Assembly: GCA_014380365.1 (NCBI GenBank)
Contig: JACMJZ010000009.1
Span: forward strand, 1 to 64,000
Direction: 5' to 3'
Source of the DNA: Pyrinomonadaceae bacterium
GTDB taxonomy: Bacteria > Acidobacteriota > Blastocatellia > Pyrinomonadales > Pyrinomonadaceae
DNA length: 64,000 nucleotides
Notes under the pieces: generated by a model
Seen by the model: only the letters and a program-made list of their open reading frames with translations
Databases searched by the model: none
What the model was told of the DNA's origin: nothing
Part shown: positions 42,901 through 52,744 of the stretch, one piece after another
How the letters are laid out: each line of letters opens with the position of its first letter
How positions within the stretch are numbered: the first letter of the stretch is position 1
Program-made: the position numbers and the translations under genes

Positions 42901-43673
42901 CGAGTAATCCGGAATCTCAACGTCGAACCCTCCAATAGTGGCAAACCTGGCCTCTTCCGAATGTAGAGCAGCCCATCATCGAAACCTGATTTGTCGAGTT
43001 TAAGAGCATCAAGGTAAATCGCCAGCCATTCATCGTGAGTCAAGCTATATCCTAGCCGCCGATTACGAGGAGTGTAAGGGGCGTGCGCAGAACCTATCGC
43101 CGGTTCTTTGACAACAAAAACAAACCTCCGACGACTTCCCACTTTCCATAATATCCATCCACCATGTTCCACCCAGAAGCCGTTCTTATTTCGAAATGCT
43201 GCCGCATCTGCCTGTGCTGCCTTGATAGCTTCCGCAACTATTCCACTTGCCCGAATCTGGGCTCTGGTGGGTGGACATCTTCCCGTCCACTTAAGCTGCT
43301 CGGCAAGGCTTCCGCCAGCGAAGCCGTTAACCCATCTCAAATAGGATTGAGGACTGGGAAATAGTCCAGACAGAATTGTGCCTTGGAATATCTGGTGCAG
43401 TTCCGGTATGCCTGTACCTGTAGGAAAGGTTGGTGCTGTGCCAGTTGGCCGCCAGGTTCGGGCGCGAAAGCCCAAATCGGAAACAAAGGCCTTAACCCCA
43501 GCACGACGAGCGGTCCTAGAATTTCCCCCGCTACTGACAAAGGCAACCAAAAAGGCAGCCACAGCGGCGCGCTCTTGTTCTTGGCGCGGTAAGCGCACGC
43601 GACCGATAGCGGAGTCGTTATCGAAACTGGGATTTGTTATGCGGCGAAGGTCATGAGAGCGATTGGCTGACAT
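42864..43673 (-). CDS. Uncharacterised protein downstream of the RHS gene
   Basis: The 269-residue product (ATG 43673; the frame also opens at TTG 43706) is not recognised. The N-terminal half is basic and low in complexity. The second half has features of a folded domain (IPELHQIFQGTILSGLFPSP, FWVEHGGWILWKVGSRRRFV, YSLTHDEWLAIYLDALKLDK). No signal peptide or membrane segment is seen. It follows the 157-residue exported protein by 6-39 bases. It could be a displaced RHS tip module or an unrelated gene. No function is given. Confidence 0.5.
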   Translation of the reverse strand: MSANRSHDLRRITNPSFDNDSAIGRVRLPRQEQERAAVAAFLVAFVSSGGNSRTARRAGVKAFVSDLGFRARTWRPTGTAPTFPTGTGIPELHQIFQGTILSGLFPSPQSYLRWVNGFAGGSLAEQLKWTGRCPPTRAQIRASGIVAEAIKAAQADAAAFRNKNGFWVEHGGWILWKVGSRRRFVFVVKEPAIGSAHAPYTPRNRRLGYSLTHDEWLAIYLDALKLDKSGFDDGLLYIRKRPGLPLLEGSTLRFRITRCCPESRVTLTM

Positions 43674-43712
43674 CAATGGGAATCGCGCTTTTTTGGATGA
43701 TTGCAACAGCTC

Positions 43713-44186
43713 TTATTGGCTTGCGTGCAGGGAGACGATTATTTTTGAACGAACGGCGCGTCGGTCTCGCGGCGCGACGGTTACGTGGAGTGACGTGGGG
43801 TCCCATTCAATGGGTCTGCTGCTACGCAACTCATACTTGCCCGGCGGTATATTGAGAAAGCAGAACTGACCATCTGGCCCGGTGACGCATGCTGCTATCC
43901 TCCGCTGCTGAGCTTTTCTTGCCTCACGCTCTTTCCAGTCCAGTAAGAGGCCCTCAGGTTTGTCGTAGACCTCCACCAGCACGCCACCTAAGGCCTTTCC
44001 ATCACTTTCCTGCACGACTTTCCCGCGTAACGATTTGAAGACTTCTTCTTTTTTGATAATTACGTTCTGGTGGCCCCAACTGGTCCTGTCAGATGATGAG
44101 GCCGGCGAACACTTGCAATTGTCTTTGTGAGAAGACGCACTCATCCCAGACAGGATCAGGACTAGTAAAGCAACTATTAACTTCAT
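43713..44186 (-). CDS. Exported small CarboxypepD_reg-like protein
   Basis: The 157-residue product has a signal peptide (KLIVALLVLILSGMSAS), then a cysteine pair (NCKCS). A single carboxypeptidase-regulatory-like sandwich covers about residues 50-150: LRGKVVQESDGKALGGVLVE, CVTGPDGQFCFLNIPPGKYE, TSLHVTVAP. Its start lies 12 bases after the RHS stop, so it is almost certainly on the RHS message. It may bind or shield the RHS protein outside the cytoplasm; this is inference from position. Confidence 0.75.
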   Translation of the reverse strand: MKLIVALLVLILSGMSASSHKDNCKCSPASSSDRTSWGHQNVIIKKEEVFKSLRGKVVQESDGKALGGVLVEVYDKPEGLLLDWKEREARKAQQRRIAACVTGPDGQFCFLNIPPGKYELRSSRPIEWDPTSLHVTVAPRDRRAVRSKIIVSLHASQ

Positions 44187-44198
44187 AAGCGCCTTGTC

Positions 44199-47100
44199 TT
44201 ACTTCTTCTTGGGTATCCTCGTATCTAACCAGGCCCCGGCAAAGCCGCCCGTGATGTTGAGGGCCTTTTTGAGTGCGGCCTCACGAACAATTGCATGGTT
44301 ATGCGCTGAGGGATAATCCATCTTTCCAGCGCCTTGCTCCGCAAATTTCTGATTTTCGGTTGACTCGTGGATAAAGAAACTGACCGGCCGCACCAGTTGA
44401 CCAACGCCAGCCTTTTGTGCAGCTTCTACCTCGGCAGGCACAGGATTCAACGTACCGTAATCGGTTTTCGTTTGTGTTATCACTACGTTTGTATTGTAGG
44501 CAATGACGGCGAACACTGGATCCCCACTGGCCAGATTTGCCGGTTGTGTGGCGATGGTTCTGCCAGTTGTGCCAACTTTGGTGCCGCAACCGGACGTGTA
44601 ACCGTCACAATTGAAAAACTTCGATATGCCCTTCCCCGGGGTGGTCATTTCACCTTTTTTGTTTCGGCTCCCCTGGAACAAATCCGCAACGGCATTGCCA
44701 TCTGTACCGGCGAAGTAAACATAATTCTGCTCGGCGTTAACCAGGCCCGCCAACTGCTGGACGCCTGCACCCGCTTGTGAGGTATCGACACCTTCGCGGA
44801 TAACTACTTGACCGTTTTGGATGTCAAAATACTTATCAAACTCCGCCTGACCTCCAGCCATCTCGTATAAAATGTTGGTCCTTAGCCACTCGAGATCTCC
44901 GCGGAGGTAGACTCTCTCACCGCTGGGATCAATCCATTTAAGAGGATTGTTTCTCGCGTAGCCGTACAGGTTGAATCGCTGTGGATCAATCGCCATCATG
45001 AATTGGAAGTATATCGGATCCGTCGAGGTAAACCTGCCATGGATTGAAGAAAGATATCGCGCACCAAAGAAATCGAGTCCGGTTTCAATGTCCCGTTCTT
45101 TTTGGGTGAACTTCTGGCGTACGTTGTCACTCGCGCTGTAGCCCTGTTGCGGAGTGCGTCCGCCGCTGCCGGCGATCAGCTCCTCGCCAAAGGGGAGATA
45201 GTCATGCCTTGTAACTCCGCTAAGGCTTCCATTCTGATCAAACACCATGCGGGCCGTGCCTAGTTGATCTGTCACCAGCCAACGAACATCGACAGTGGCG
45301 GCGCCGCCACCACCTGCACCGCCCCCGCCACTAGTCGAGCGCTGGCGCAATTGCGTGATATGCGTCTTCCGGATCACCGTGCCGTTCGGCGCACCAGTCA
45401 GCGGATGATCATCGTAAGCTGAGGTCTGGATGCCAAGCGAGCTAAGCGCCTCGTCGAGTTTCAAGCGCAGGTCGCGGACGTCATCCACGCTAATCGCCAT
45501 TCCGCTCGAGACTGTGGGATTCGTCCACGTCGCAGCAGATATCCCGGCCAGACTCCGGACGGCGTTGACTGCTGTCCTTAACTCCGTGATGTGCGCCGCC
45601 TTGACGGTCGTGACGTTTACACCAGTCGGGTCATCAGCAATTGAGATCAGTGCCGGGTCTGTGGGAAAGCTTACTGCCGCACCTAAAGCAATGCCGCTGT
45701 ATGCTGAGGTGCAGTTGCCCGAACCATCTGCCGCGCACACTTTGTAGAGGTAGGCATTTCCGGCGCTGACTCCGCTATCGATAAGGCTGGTCGATGCCGT
45801 GGTGGCGGCCAAAACGAAAGATCCGCCGGCTCCTTTCCTCTCAACGCGGTAGTTAGTGGCCCCTGAAGCCGATGACCAGTTGACGGTCACGGTGGCGCCG
45901 CCACCTGAAGAAACTGCAGTCAGTGTCGACGGTGCGGGAGCTGAGGCGGCTGCTGTCCCTGCCGTAATCAACAGCTGTCCCTTGCGATAGCCGTATTCTT
46001 TCTGAGGGCTTGTCGCCGCAGCGTTTACCGCGTACTCAGCCAGAAGCTGACCCCCAATTCCATAAACTTGCCAGGTCTCGACGCTGTTAACATTCCGACG
46101 CACCCGCTGACCATTACCGTCATACGAGTAGCTGGAGACTTGGCTGCCAAAGGAACCAGTCGCTGTTGACCCGGTCATCCGGTTCTCAGCATCATAGATC
46201 CGATCATAACTTATGCCATTGACGCTGTAATAGTCCTTCGTCTGATTGCCGGCCGCATCGTAATTCATTAACGGATGATTTTGCTCTGTCTCGCCTGGCG
46301 CATAAAGACGATTCGATGGCGTGTTAGGAACCGCTGCTGCCTGGATGTTGTTGATACCCTGACCCCAGGTTGCGCCACCATTGATGGAGCGGTTGCCAAA
46401 CCGGTCATAGGTGTAGCCCTGTTGCCAATTGACCGGCCCACCAAACTTATTCTCACGCACGGATTGTAGGCGGTTTAAGGAATCGTATTCGTAGAACTGT
46501 GCGTAATTATCGTAGCTGCTTACCTGGTCGTCGTTAGGAATGTAAACTTCCTGCCTCCTCAGATTGCCGTTGTTGTCCGGCATCTGAGAACCAGAGCACG
46601 TGCCCCAGCAACTATCGCTGTAGTGGTTGATTATAGCGCCTCGATTCCAACTGGTGTCGTTGGCCGTCGTGCTGTTACGTATTTCCGCGAGCTGACCCCG
46701 CGAATTGTAGAAAAGCTTGTTGTAAATGGGGGTTGTCGTACCGAACTGCTCTTGCGCCAGTTGCCCGTCTGGGGAGTAAGTAATGCCACTCGAGTAATTG
46801 CGTTGTATGCCGTCGCCGAGATTGCCGGTAACGCTACTCGCTCGTCCAGCGCTGTCATAGGAATTGACAACGGACCGACCTGACGGATAGGTCACGGTCT
46901 TGATGTGACCGGCGAGATCATACGTGTACGTCATGGAATAGGTCTGGCTGCCAAGGGTCAGACTGCCGGCTTTACCCCGACCTAACGCGTCATAGTTGGT
47001 GAAGCTGAACGTTGAAACACTAGAGCTGACGCTGGTGAGCCTTCCTTTTGAATACTGGACCCCTGGCCCGTCGTAAGCATAGGTTACCGTTGGCGTGCCA

Positions 47101-50100
47101 TCCGAATAACTCTTAGTGGTTGGTCTATTCAGAGCATCATAATCACCGAAAGTGGTGACGATTGAGCGGGCATCGGTCTTCTGCTTCAAGTTTCCATTGT
47201 TGTCGTATTGATAATCGATGGTACCACTTTCGGGATTGGCGGCTGTCATAAGTCGCGACAACGAACTGTAGGTGAAGGTACGCGTTTGCAAGCCCTGGTT
47301 CACAGTGACGATGTTGCCGAGGGCATCGAAAGAATAACTCGTTGGCTGAACAGGGTTATCAGTCGACCCCAGGCTGTAATTGTCGCCCGGTTCATCAACT
47401 CGGGCGAGCTGGCTGAGGGCGTTAGTCATCGTGCGGCGAGTTCTCAAAGTCTGAAGCCCGGTTTGCTCGGTTACCGTAGTGAAGTTTACATCGTACGTAG
47501 TAGTAATGGCGCCTGTGCCGGTCGTGTTGCCACCCCATGGCGCAGGCAGGCTTGCCCCCCCGAACATTTGCACCTCAATAATCCGTGCGACGTTGTCGCT
47601 CTTGCTCCGCGTCCACCCCATCGTTGACTCTCCGCCGGCTGCACCCGATGACGCGGCACGATAGGGATTTGAAGCAATCTGATAAGAGTTAACGCCACTG
47701 AATGCGTAACGAGTCTGCACCTTGATGCCGGTAGTTTCGTTGGCTGCGTCCTGGTTGGCGGCGTCTTCCAGTTGGCGGACTAGTCGGATCCGGCCCAACT
47801 GATCGTAATGCTGGATGCTGACTAGTTTGCCGTCGTACGCAGCGTTGAGGTCGGAGCGCGTGATCACGCGCCGGTTCGCCGCAGAATACTCCATCCGCGT
47901 AACGGTCTTGACTTCCGTCACATTGGCGGCCGCCCTGGCTTCGACCGCACGCCCGAGGACATCGTAATCAGTCTCTTGGGACACATTATTGTCGACGTCG
48001 GTAGTCCGGGTTACCAGCCCCGTGTGAAAGTCGTAGTCGATGGTTTGGATTCGCTGGCTGGCGGTGCCAAAAGCCTTGATTACCTCAGTCGCATACAAAT
48101 CCAGGAAGCCGCCGACGGAGCCGTAAATGAATTTGATCTGAAACCCGCGGGAGTCGGTTGACCACGTCCGGCCGCCATAAGAATCATATTGATGTGAAAC
48201 CGAGATAGAGTTGCCGGGCGAGAGCGGATTGCTATATCCGCCTTTCGTCGAATCCCAGCTCTTCTGCTGAGTCAGGTTGCCAGTTGTTAATGCTTCGTCA
48301 TAGAAGAACTCACTGCGGGTGAGTGTCTGGTAAGAGTCACTTAGCTCAACTGACGCCGGCGCACTAAGAAGGCGGGGCGCACTCGTCTTGTCATAACTGT
48401 CCGGATCGTTTGTGGTGGTTTCTGCAGCGTCTGGAGTAGCGTTGTAGTAGTTGGTGGTAGTTCGTCGCTTGAGCGGTGCGCCCGCCGGAATACCCGTTGG
48501 GTTGCCGCTTCCGTCGCGCGGGACGCTGCCGTAAGAAACCCAATCGTATTCGGACTGCTGCGTGAGGTTTCCATTCTTGTCGTGGCGATATTCCTTGATA
48601 GCGGTCTTGACGAGAGTCCCGCCCGCGTCGCGTATGGAAATAAATTCTTTCTCGATATGGGTGTTAACCCCAACAGTCGCGTAGATCGTGACGCCAGGTG
48701 GCAGATAGGGGCGATTTTCCTTCCAGGTGCGTTCGATGATAGACCCGTCGGGACGCTCCGTCTTGTATACTAGTCCGCTATTCCAACTTTCGGAGTCCGT
48801 CTCTCCAAACCACTCTTTGGTGATGCCCCCATCCGGGGCGGCAATTTGAGCGAAACTGTCGGAGATAAAGTATTGCCAGGTCTCAGTCGGGGCTGGCGTC
48901 GTGGATCCATCATACTCGAGGTTATAGTTCAGTTCTTTGCGAGTGGGAGAGTTCTTCAATACCCAGTTAGCTTGCAACCATGTCCCGGACTCGTTATCTC
49001 TGTCGTACTGATAGTCTGCCCTGGCGCCCGAGGGTAACGTGACGGAGCTGAGTTCGCCCCAGCCGACAGACGGCGTAGTATTTCCTGAGGTTGGCCATCC
49101 GTTGTATCCGAACGAAAACTTGAGGTTGGTCCCCAGCTGAGAGGGTAGAATTATCTCACGGACGCCATTCACCGCTTGGTTGTTGATATTTATGTCGTAT
49201 TGATAGTGATTGCCGGCGCGGTAGGTTTTTTTGACGAAGGTCGCCCCCCACTTGACGGTGGTAGTGACGATTTCACCGTTTATGCCAGCCACATGTACGT
49301 ACTGTTCACCGGGCGCATACTCGACAGCTATGGACCGCCCTAACTGGTCAACGACTAGAGTCGCGGTATGGCCCGTGTTGTTATAATTTTCGAGATACTG
49401 AATCTCAGTATAATTACCGTTTCGGTCGTACTCGCGCTGCGATCCCGACTGGTTGACTACGCGGGTTCCGTCGGCGAAATAAAGCGACCAGTCGTTTGTG
49501 CTCTGGCCGAAGTCCAGCCGCGCGTAAGTTCCGTCAACGCTGTAGTAACTCCTGCCAGGAGCCGGCTGTACAGTGAAGTAGTTGTCATTACACTGGTCAT
49601 CGAAACCGTAGGGGCGAAATTCCCTCATGCTCCCGTCGGGAAAAGTGACTTTCATCTTCCAGATGTTAGAGTTCCGGCAGTCTGGTGGCGGAAAATAAAC
49701 CCCGCCACTATTGCGGTTATACATCGACCAGTTGTAGCGACCCAGGTTGTAATCCCACCCCGCCTGATCACTTTGGACCAGCCACGTCACATCTACCAGT
49801 TGATTTGGGTTAGACGGATTCTCCGCCACGTCAGCTTGGCCGTCCCAGATCTTGCTATTATAGCGCAGCATCAGCTGAAACCCTGGATTGCCACCGCGGC
49901 CCGCCGGCAGTGAGGCAAGCGGAATGTTAAGCATCAGATTGCCGTTGGTGGTGTTAATGGTCTCGATGTTTCCCAATGCGTATGAGCCCGCCGTGTGAAA
50001 ACCGCGATCGGGAATGGTTTCGCCTTCGTCCGACTGGGCGTAGCAGGTAAGTGCGACGCAACATAAGGTCAGCACGCCGAGGGCACAGCGAAAGAATGAC

Positions 50101-50144
50101 TTGCCATCTGCAACAAGCTTCGTTTTGAACACACAATTCGTCAT
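44199..50144 (-). CDS. Giant RHS/YD-repeat protein with variable C-terminus
   Basis: The 1981-residue protein has a signal-like N-terminus (CALGVLTLCCVALTCYAQ). Many YD repeats follow (YDSYGGR, YDNNGNLKQ, YDALNRPTT, YDAENRMTG). The RHS core lies at about 1620-1740: DQLGTARMVFDQNG, DYLPFGEEL, ERDIETGLDFFGARY and NLYGYARNNPLKWIDPSG. Unusually, an FN3-like domain (about 1398-1490) and a pair of HITELR/HITQLR helical motifs are inserted between the last YD repeats and the core. After DPSG comes a unique region of about 240 residues containing FFIHESTENQKFAE, a possible HExxE-type zinc site. Such tips are often toxins. AAGGAGGACCAA precedes the ATG. Confidence 0.92.
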   Translation of the reverse strand: MTNCVFKTKLVADGKSFFRCALGVLTLCCVALTCYAQSDEGETIPDRGFHTAGSYALGNIETINTTNGNLMLNIPLASLPAGRGGNPGFQLMLRYNSKIWDGQADVAENPSNPNQLVDVTWLVQSDQAGWDYNLGRYNWSMYNRNSGGVYFPPPDCRNSNIWKMKVTFPDGSMREFRPYGFDDQCNDNYFTVQPAPGRSYYSVDGTYARLDFGQSTNDWSLYFADGTRVVNQSGSQREYDRNGNYTEIQYLENYNNTGHTATLVVDQLGRSIAVEYAPGEQYVHVAGINGEIVTTTVKWGATFVKKTYRAGNHYQYDININNQAVNGVREIILPSQLGTNLKFSFGYNGWPTSGNTTPSVGWGELSSVTLPSGARADYQYDRDNESGTWLQANWVLKNSPTRKELNYNLEYDGSTTPAPTETWQYFISDSFAQIAAPDGGITKEWFGETDSESWNSGLVYKTERPDGSIIERTWKENRPYLPPGVTIYATVGVNTHIEKEFISIRDAGGTLVKTAIKEYRHDKNGNLTQQSEYDWVSYGSVPRDGSGNPTGIPAGAPLKRRTTTNYYNATPDAAETTTNDPDSYDKTSAPRLLSAPASVELSDSYQTLTRSEFFYDEALTTGNLTQQKSWDSTKGGYSNPLSPGNSISVSHQYDSYGGRTWSTDSRGFQIKFIYGSVGGFLDLYATEVIKAFGTASQRIQTIDYDFHTGLVTRTTDVDNNVSQETDYDVLGRAVEARAAANVTEVKTVTRMEYSAANRRVITRSDLNAAYDGKLVSIQHYDQLGRIRLVRQLEDAANQDAANETTGIKVQTRYAFSGVNSYQIASNPYRAASSGAAGGESTMGWTRSKSDNVARIIEVQMFGGASLPAPWGGNTTGTGAITTTYDVNFTTVTEQTGLQTLRTRRTMTNALSQLARVDEPGDNYSLGSTDNPVQPTSYSFDALGNIVTVNQGLQTRTFTYSSLSRLMTAANPESGTIDYQYDNNGNLKQKTDARSIVTTFGDYDALNRPTTKSYSDGTPTVTYAYDGPGVQYSKGRLTSVSSSVSTFSFTNYDALGRGKAGSLTLGSQTYSMTYTYDLAGHIKTVTYPSGRSVVNSYDSAGRASSVTGNLGDGIQRNYSSGITYSPDGQLAQEQFGTTTPIYNKLFYNSRGQLAEIRNSTTANDTSWNRGAIINHYSDSCWGTCSGSQMPDNNGNLRRQEVYIPNDDQVSSYDNYAQFYEYDSLNRLQSVRENKFGGPVNWQQGYTYDRFGNRSINGGATWGQGINNIQAAAVPNTPSNRLYAPGETEQNHPLMNYDAAGNQTKDYYSVNGISYDRIYDAENRMTGSTATGSFGSQVSSYSYDGNGQRVRRNVNSVETWQVYGIGGQLLAEYAVNAAATSPQKEYGYRKGQLLITAGTAAASAPAPSTLTAVSSGGGATVTVNWSSASGATNYRVERKGAGGSFVLAATTASTSLIDSGVSAGNAYLYKVCAADGSGNCTSAYSGIALGAAVSFPTDPALISIADDPTGVNVTTVKAAHITELRTAVNAVRSLAGISAATWTNPTVSSGMAISVDDVRDLRLKLDEALSSLGIQTSAYDDHPLTGAPNGTVIRKTHITQLRQRSTSGGGGAGGGGAATVDVRWLVTDQLGTARMVFDQNGSLSGVTRHDYLPFGEELIAGSGGRTPQQGYSASDNVRQKFTQKERDIETGLDFFGARYLSSIHGRFTSTDPIYFQFMMAIDPQRFNLYGYARNNPLKWIDPSGERVYLRGDLEWLRTNILYEMAGGQAEFDKYFDIQNGQVVIREGVDTSQAGAGVQQLAGLVNAEQNYVYFAGTDGNAVADLFQGSRNKKGEMTTPGKGISKFFNCDGYTSGCGTKVGTTGRTIATQPANLASGDPVFAVIAYNTNVVITQTKTDYGTLNPVPAEVEAAQKAGVGQLVRPVSFFIHESTENQKFAEQGAGKMDYPSAHNHAIVREAALKKALNITGGFAGAWLDTRIPKKK

Positions 50145-50227
50145 TCTTTGGTCCTCCTTCGACCAGAGCGTTTAGCCAAAACACGACGCAGCGAGAACAC
50201 GTGCAACTTAAAACAACCACCCGGTCC

Positions 50228-52252
50228 CTATTGCAAGCTCAGCAGCACCAGAATCTCACCCTGGCCTTTCGCTAGCGGCTCGAGTGCTTTACCGATGAGC
50301 GTGCCGGGGCGGTGAATTGCCACGCCGCCGAGGCTTAGCGGTTCGGACTTCTTCGCGATGCCGGCTTTGTCGCTGGTTACCAGTAGATCGCCGATTCGAA
50401 TCGGTCCTGCGGTAGCATCCACTTTGATTTTTACTCGTCCTGTAGTAGCGACAAGCACTTTGCCCGCGCCGTTCTCACCAAGCGTGATACCGGGTTGTAG
50501 CGAAATCACCCCGGCGACGCGCGTGTCGTAAGCACTTGAAGAGGCGATGACCTGATTGGATCGGGTGTGATCAAGAACGACGACTGTGCCAGCGGCGAGA
50601 GCTTGAGATGATTCAACCCATTCGGCAACGTCCTGGTATTTGGCGTTGATAGTGCCGCCCGTGATTGTGCCCGTTGCGTTGAGATTACCGGTGACATTTG
50701 TATGACCGTTAACATCAAGCTTGTAATTGGAGTTGGGCGCGGTCGTACCGATGCCGACGTTGCCGCCGGCCTTGACGACCATCGCAGGGGTCCCGGCGTT
50801 ATAGTCACCGCCAACCAAAAAATAATGGTCGCCGCCATTGGCAACAAAGCTTAGGTTTCCCCCATAGTCCGAACGAACCCTCCCGCGTAGACTGCCGTTA
50901 ACGAAAAAATCGAGCGGACTTTGGCCCGTCGGTGAGCTGTTGTCTATCCTCAACAATGCGTTCCCAGTTGGGCTATAGGTTGAGTTATTTCCGGCGACGT
51001 TTAATAAAGCGGCCGGATCAGCTGTGCCGATCCCGACATTGCCGCCGTTGTAGTGGATATTTGTCCCCGAGGTGGTCCACTGTGACGACCCGCCACCGCT
51101 CACTTGCGCCCATGACGTCTTGCAGTCCCCCGCAATACAAAACCCGCCCGAAGCGTTTACGGCTCCTCCCTGCACGTCGAGTTTGTGGACGGGCGCTTCG
51201 ATACCGATACCCACTTTGCCGTCCATTGTTATGCGCATCAGCGAGTTGAATGTGGCTGGGGCGTTGGCGGCGCGACTCGTGTTGTCGGCTAGGACGCGGA
51301 AGGCGGTGTCTTCGAACGGCGCCGTGGTTATAACGGCGCCCTTGCCCGCTGCCATCATTTTCCACAGACCGTCGAAGTAGAGGTTCGAGGTGAAGTGGTT
51401 GTTGCGAATGGAAGTGTAAAAACCCCACTCCTGCCCGGCTGTTGCGCTGAACTGGTGGAAGATATTGCCACCGAAGACGTGCAACTTTTGGGACGGGACA
51501 GCCGTGCCGATGCCGACATTGCCCCCGTGTGGACTAATGGCGATGTTCTGCCAAGCGACATTCGGATCGTGATGCCGGATGGAGAAGGTTGTCGCATTCT
51601 CCTCGATGAACTCAAGTCCTCTTGCGCCCGTCACCGCGCCAGTCCCAAGGTAGACTCTTCCGTTCGTACCATCGACTCGTGTACCACCCGCCACGTGTAG
51701 TTTGGTTGCCGGAGTGACGGTGCCGATGCCGACATTGCCGTTACCGCGAACAATTGCTTGTATGCCTGAGGAGTTTTCAAAAGTCGCGATCGAGTCACTA
51801 CTGGACTCAGTGGCGGCCTTCGTGCGAAAGCCGTTAACTCCTCCGTTCACGTCAAGCGAGTAGAGCGGACTCGTTAGGCCGATGCCAACCTTGCCGCTCC
51901 TGTCTATCGTGAATCGAAAGGCCGTGTTCACTGCATCGTAAATAGTAAATGCGTCGGCCGGAGCGCCGCTATTGCGCGATTGAATGAACCACTTGTTTAT
52001 GCCGCCGCGTTTGAATATCACCGATCCATCAAAAGAGCCGGCGGCCGGATCTATGGTTAACCCAACATGACTGCTGCTGCTAATCGTGAGTTGCTCACTT
52101 GGGCTCGTCGTGCCGATGCCGACGTTGCCTGTACTTGGGAAGGTATTCGTCTGTGCTTCGGCACTCAGCGGGAAACTCGCCCCGAGCACTAACGCGACAG
52201 CGATGGTTCCGAGCCAGAATCTCAGACTGGATCTCTGCGAGCTTCTTTTCAT
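50228..52252 (-). CDS. Tail-fibre-like repeat protein (NVGIGT repeats), exported
   Basis: The 674-residue protein has a signal peptide (LGTIAVALVLGASFPLSAEA). At least seven NVGIGT/KVGIGI-type repeats each lead into a short KLHV or YSLDV strand, a pattern of phage tail fibres and bacterial trimeric surface fibres. The C-terminal 140 residues (YQDVAEWVESSQALAAGTVV through GQGEILVLLSLQ) resemble the chaperone-like end domains of such fibres. No other phage structural genes are present, so it is probably a surface fibre. It is upstream of the RHS gene on the same strand with an 83-base gap. AAGGAGACCAA precedes the ATG. Confidence 0.8.
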   Translation of the reverse strand: MKRSSQRSSLRFWLGTIAVALVLGASFPLSAEAQTNTFPSTGNVGIGTTSPSEQLTISSSSHVGLTIDPAAGSFDGSVIFKRGGINKWFIQSRNSGAPADAFTIYDAVNTAFRFTIDRSGKVGIGLTSPLYSLDVNGGVNGFRTKAATESSSDSIATFENSSGIQAIVRGNGNVGIGTVTPATKLHVAGGTRVDGTNGRVYLGTGAVTGARGLEFIEENATTFSIRHHDPNVAWQNIAISPHGGNVGIGTAVPSQKLHVFGGNIFHQFSATAGQEWGFYTSIRNNHFTSNLYFDGLWKMMAAGKGAVITTAPFEDTAFRVLADNTSRAANAPATFNSLMRITMDGKVGIGIEAPVHKLDVQGGAVNASGGFCIAGDCKTSWAQVSGGGSSQWTTSGTNIHYNGGNVGIGTADPAALLNVAGNNSTYSPTGNALLRIDNSSPTGQSPLDFFVNGSLRGRVRSDYGGNLSFVANGGDHYFLVGGDYNAGTPAMVVKAGGNVGIGTTAPNSNYKLDVNGHTNVTGNLNATGTITGGTINAKYQDVAEWVESSQALAAGTVVVLDHTRSNQVIASSSAYDTRVAGVISLQPGITLGENGAGKVLVATTGRVKIKVDATAGPIRIGDLLVTSDKAGIAKKSEPLSLGGVAIHRPGTLIGKALEPLAKGQGEILVLLSLQ

Positions 52253-52744
52253 TTGGTCTCCTTCAAAAAGTTCCGAGCGGGCAGGTGAGACGCCTTCGTA
52301 GCGCGCCTGCTGAAATTTGGTTGCGGGGAGTTAATGCCGTTCTGGCTGGCAGCCGTGGGCTAGCAGCCAGACTATTGCCGAAAAACTGATACAGTGGTCC
52401 GCCAACGTCCCTCAAGGGCAGTCGATGACGAAAGTGAAGAGATCCAGAACCTGCTGGACTCTCGTATAAGTAAAATGGGTTCGTTGACGTGGAGGGCTTA
52501 CGAGAAGTGAGTCGCACGTGAACGAAGTAGGTTCGTTCTTAACTGAGATTCAAAAACAGAAAAAGCCGAGCGGCGCGGAGTCTAATCGCGAGGAGTGAAT
52601 CTTGTCAACGATATTTTGGAGATTATTAATTATTACTGTAGAGCTGGCAGCGTAGGAGTCGCCATACTATCTCGACGACTTCCGAAGGTATGAGTTCTCC
52701 AGGCGAGTTAGTCGTCAACGGGATTTCAGCGGTGGTGCTTCCCG
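52253..52744. other. 492-base gene-free region with a strong hairpin
   Basis: This gap separates the M1 peptidase gene (upstream in the reading direction) from the fibre gene. TCTGGCTG at 52341-52348 pairs with CAGCCAGA at 52364-52371, a strong hairpin within a GC-rich segment about 90 bases before the fibre start. The 52540-52660 part is AT-richer (TTATTAATTATTACTG). No gene was recognised; a promoter for the fibre-RHS message is expected here but could not be placed. Confidence 0.5.

Noticed and set aside
50228-52252. Prophage remnant suggested by the fibre-like gene
   Set aside because: No capsid, terminase, integrase, lysis or other tail genes accompany it, and it has a signal peptide.
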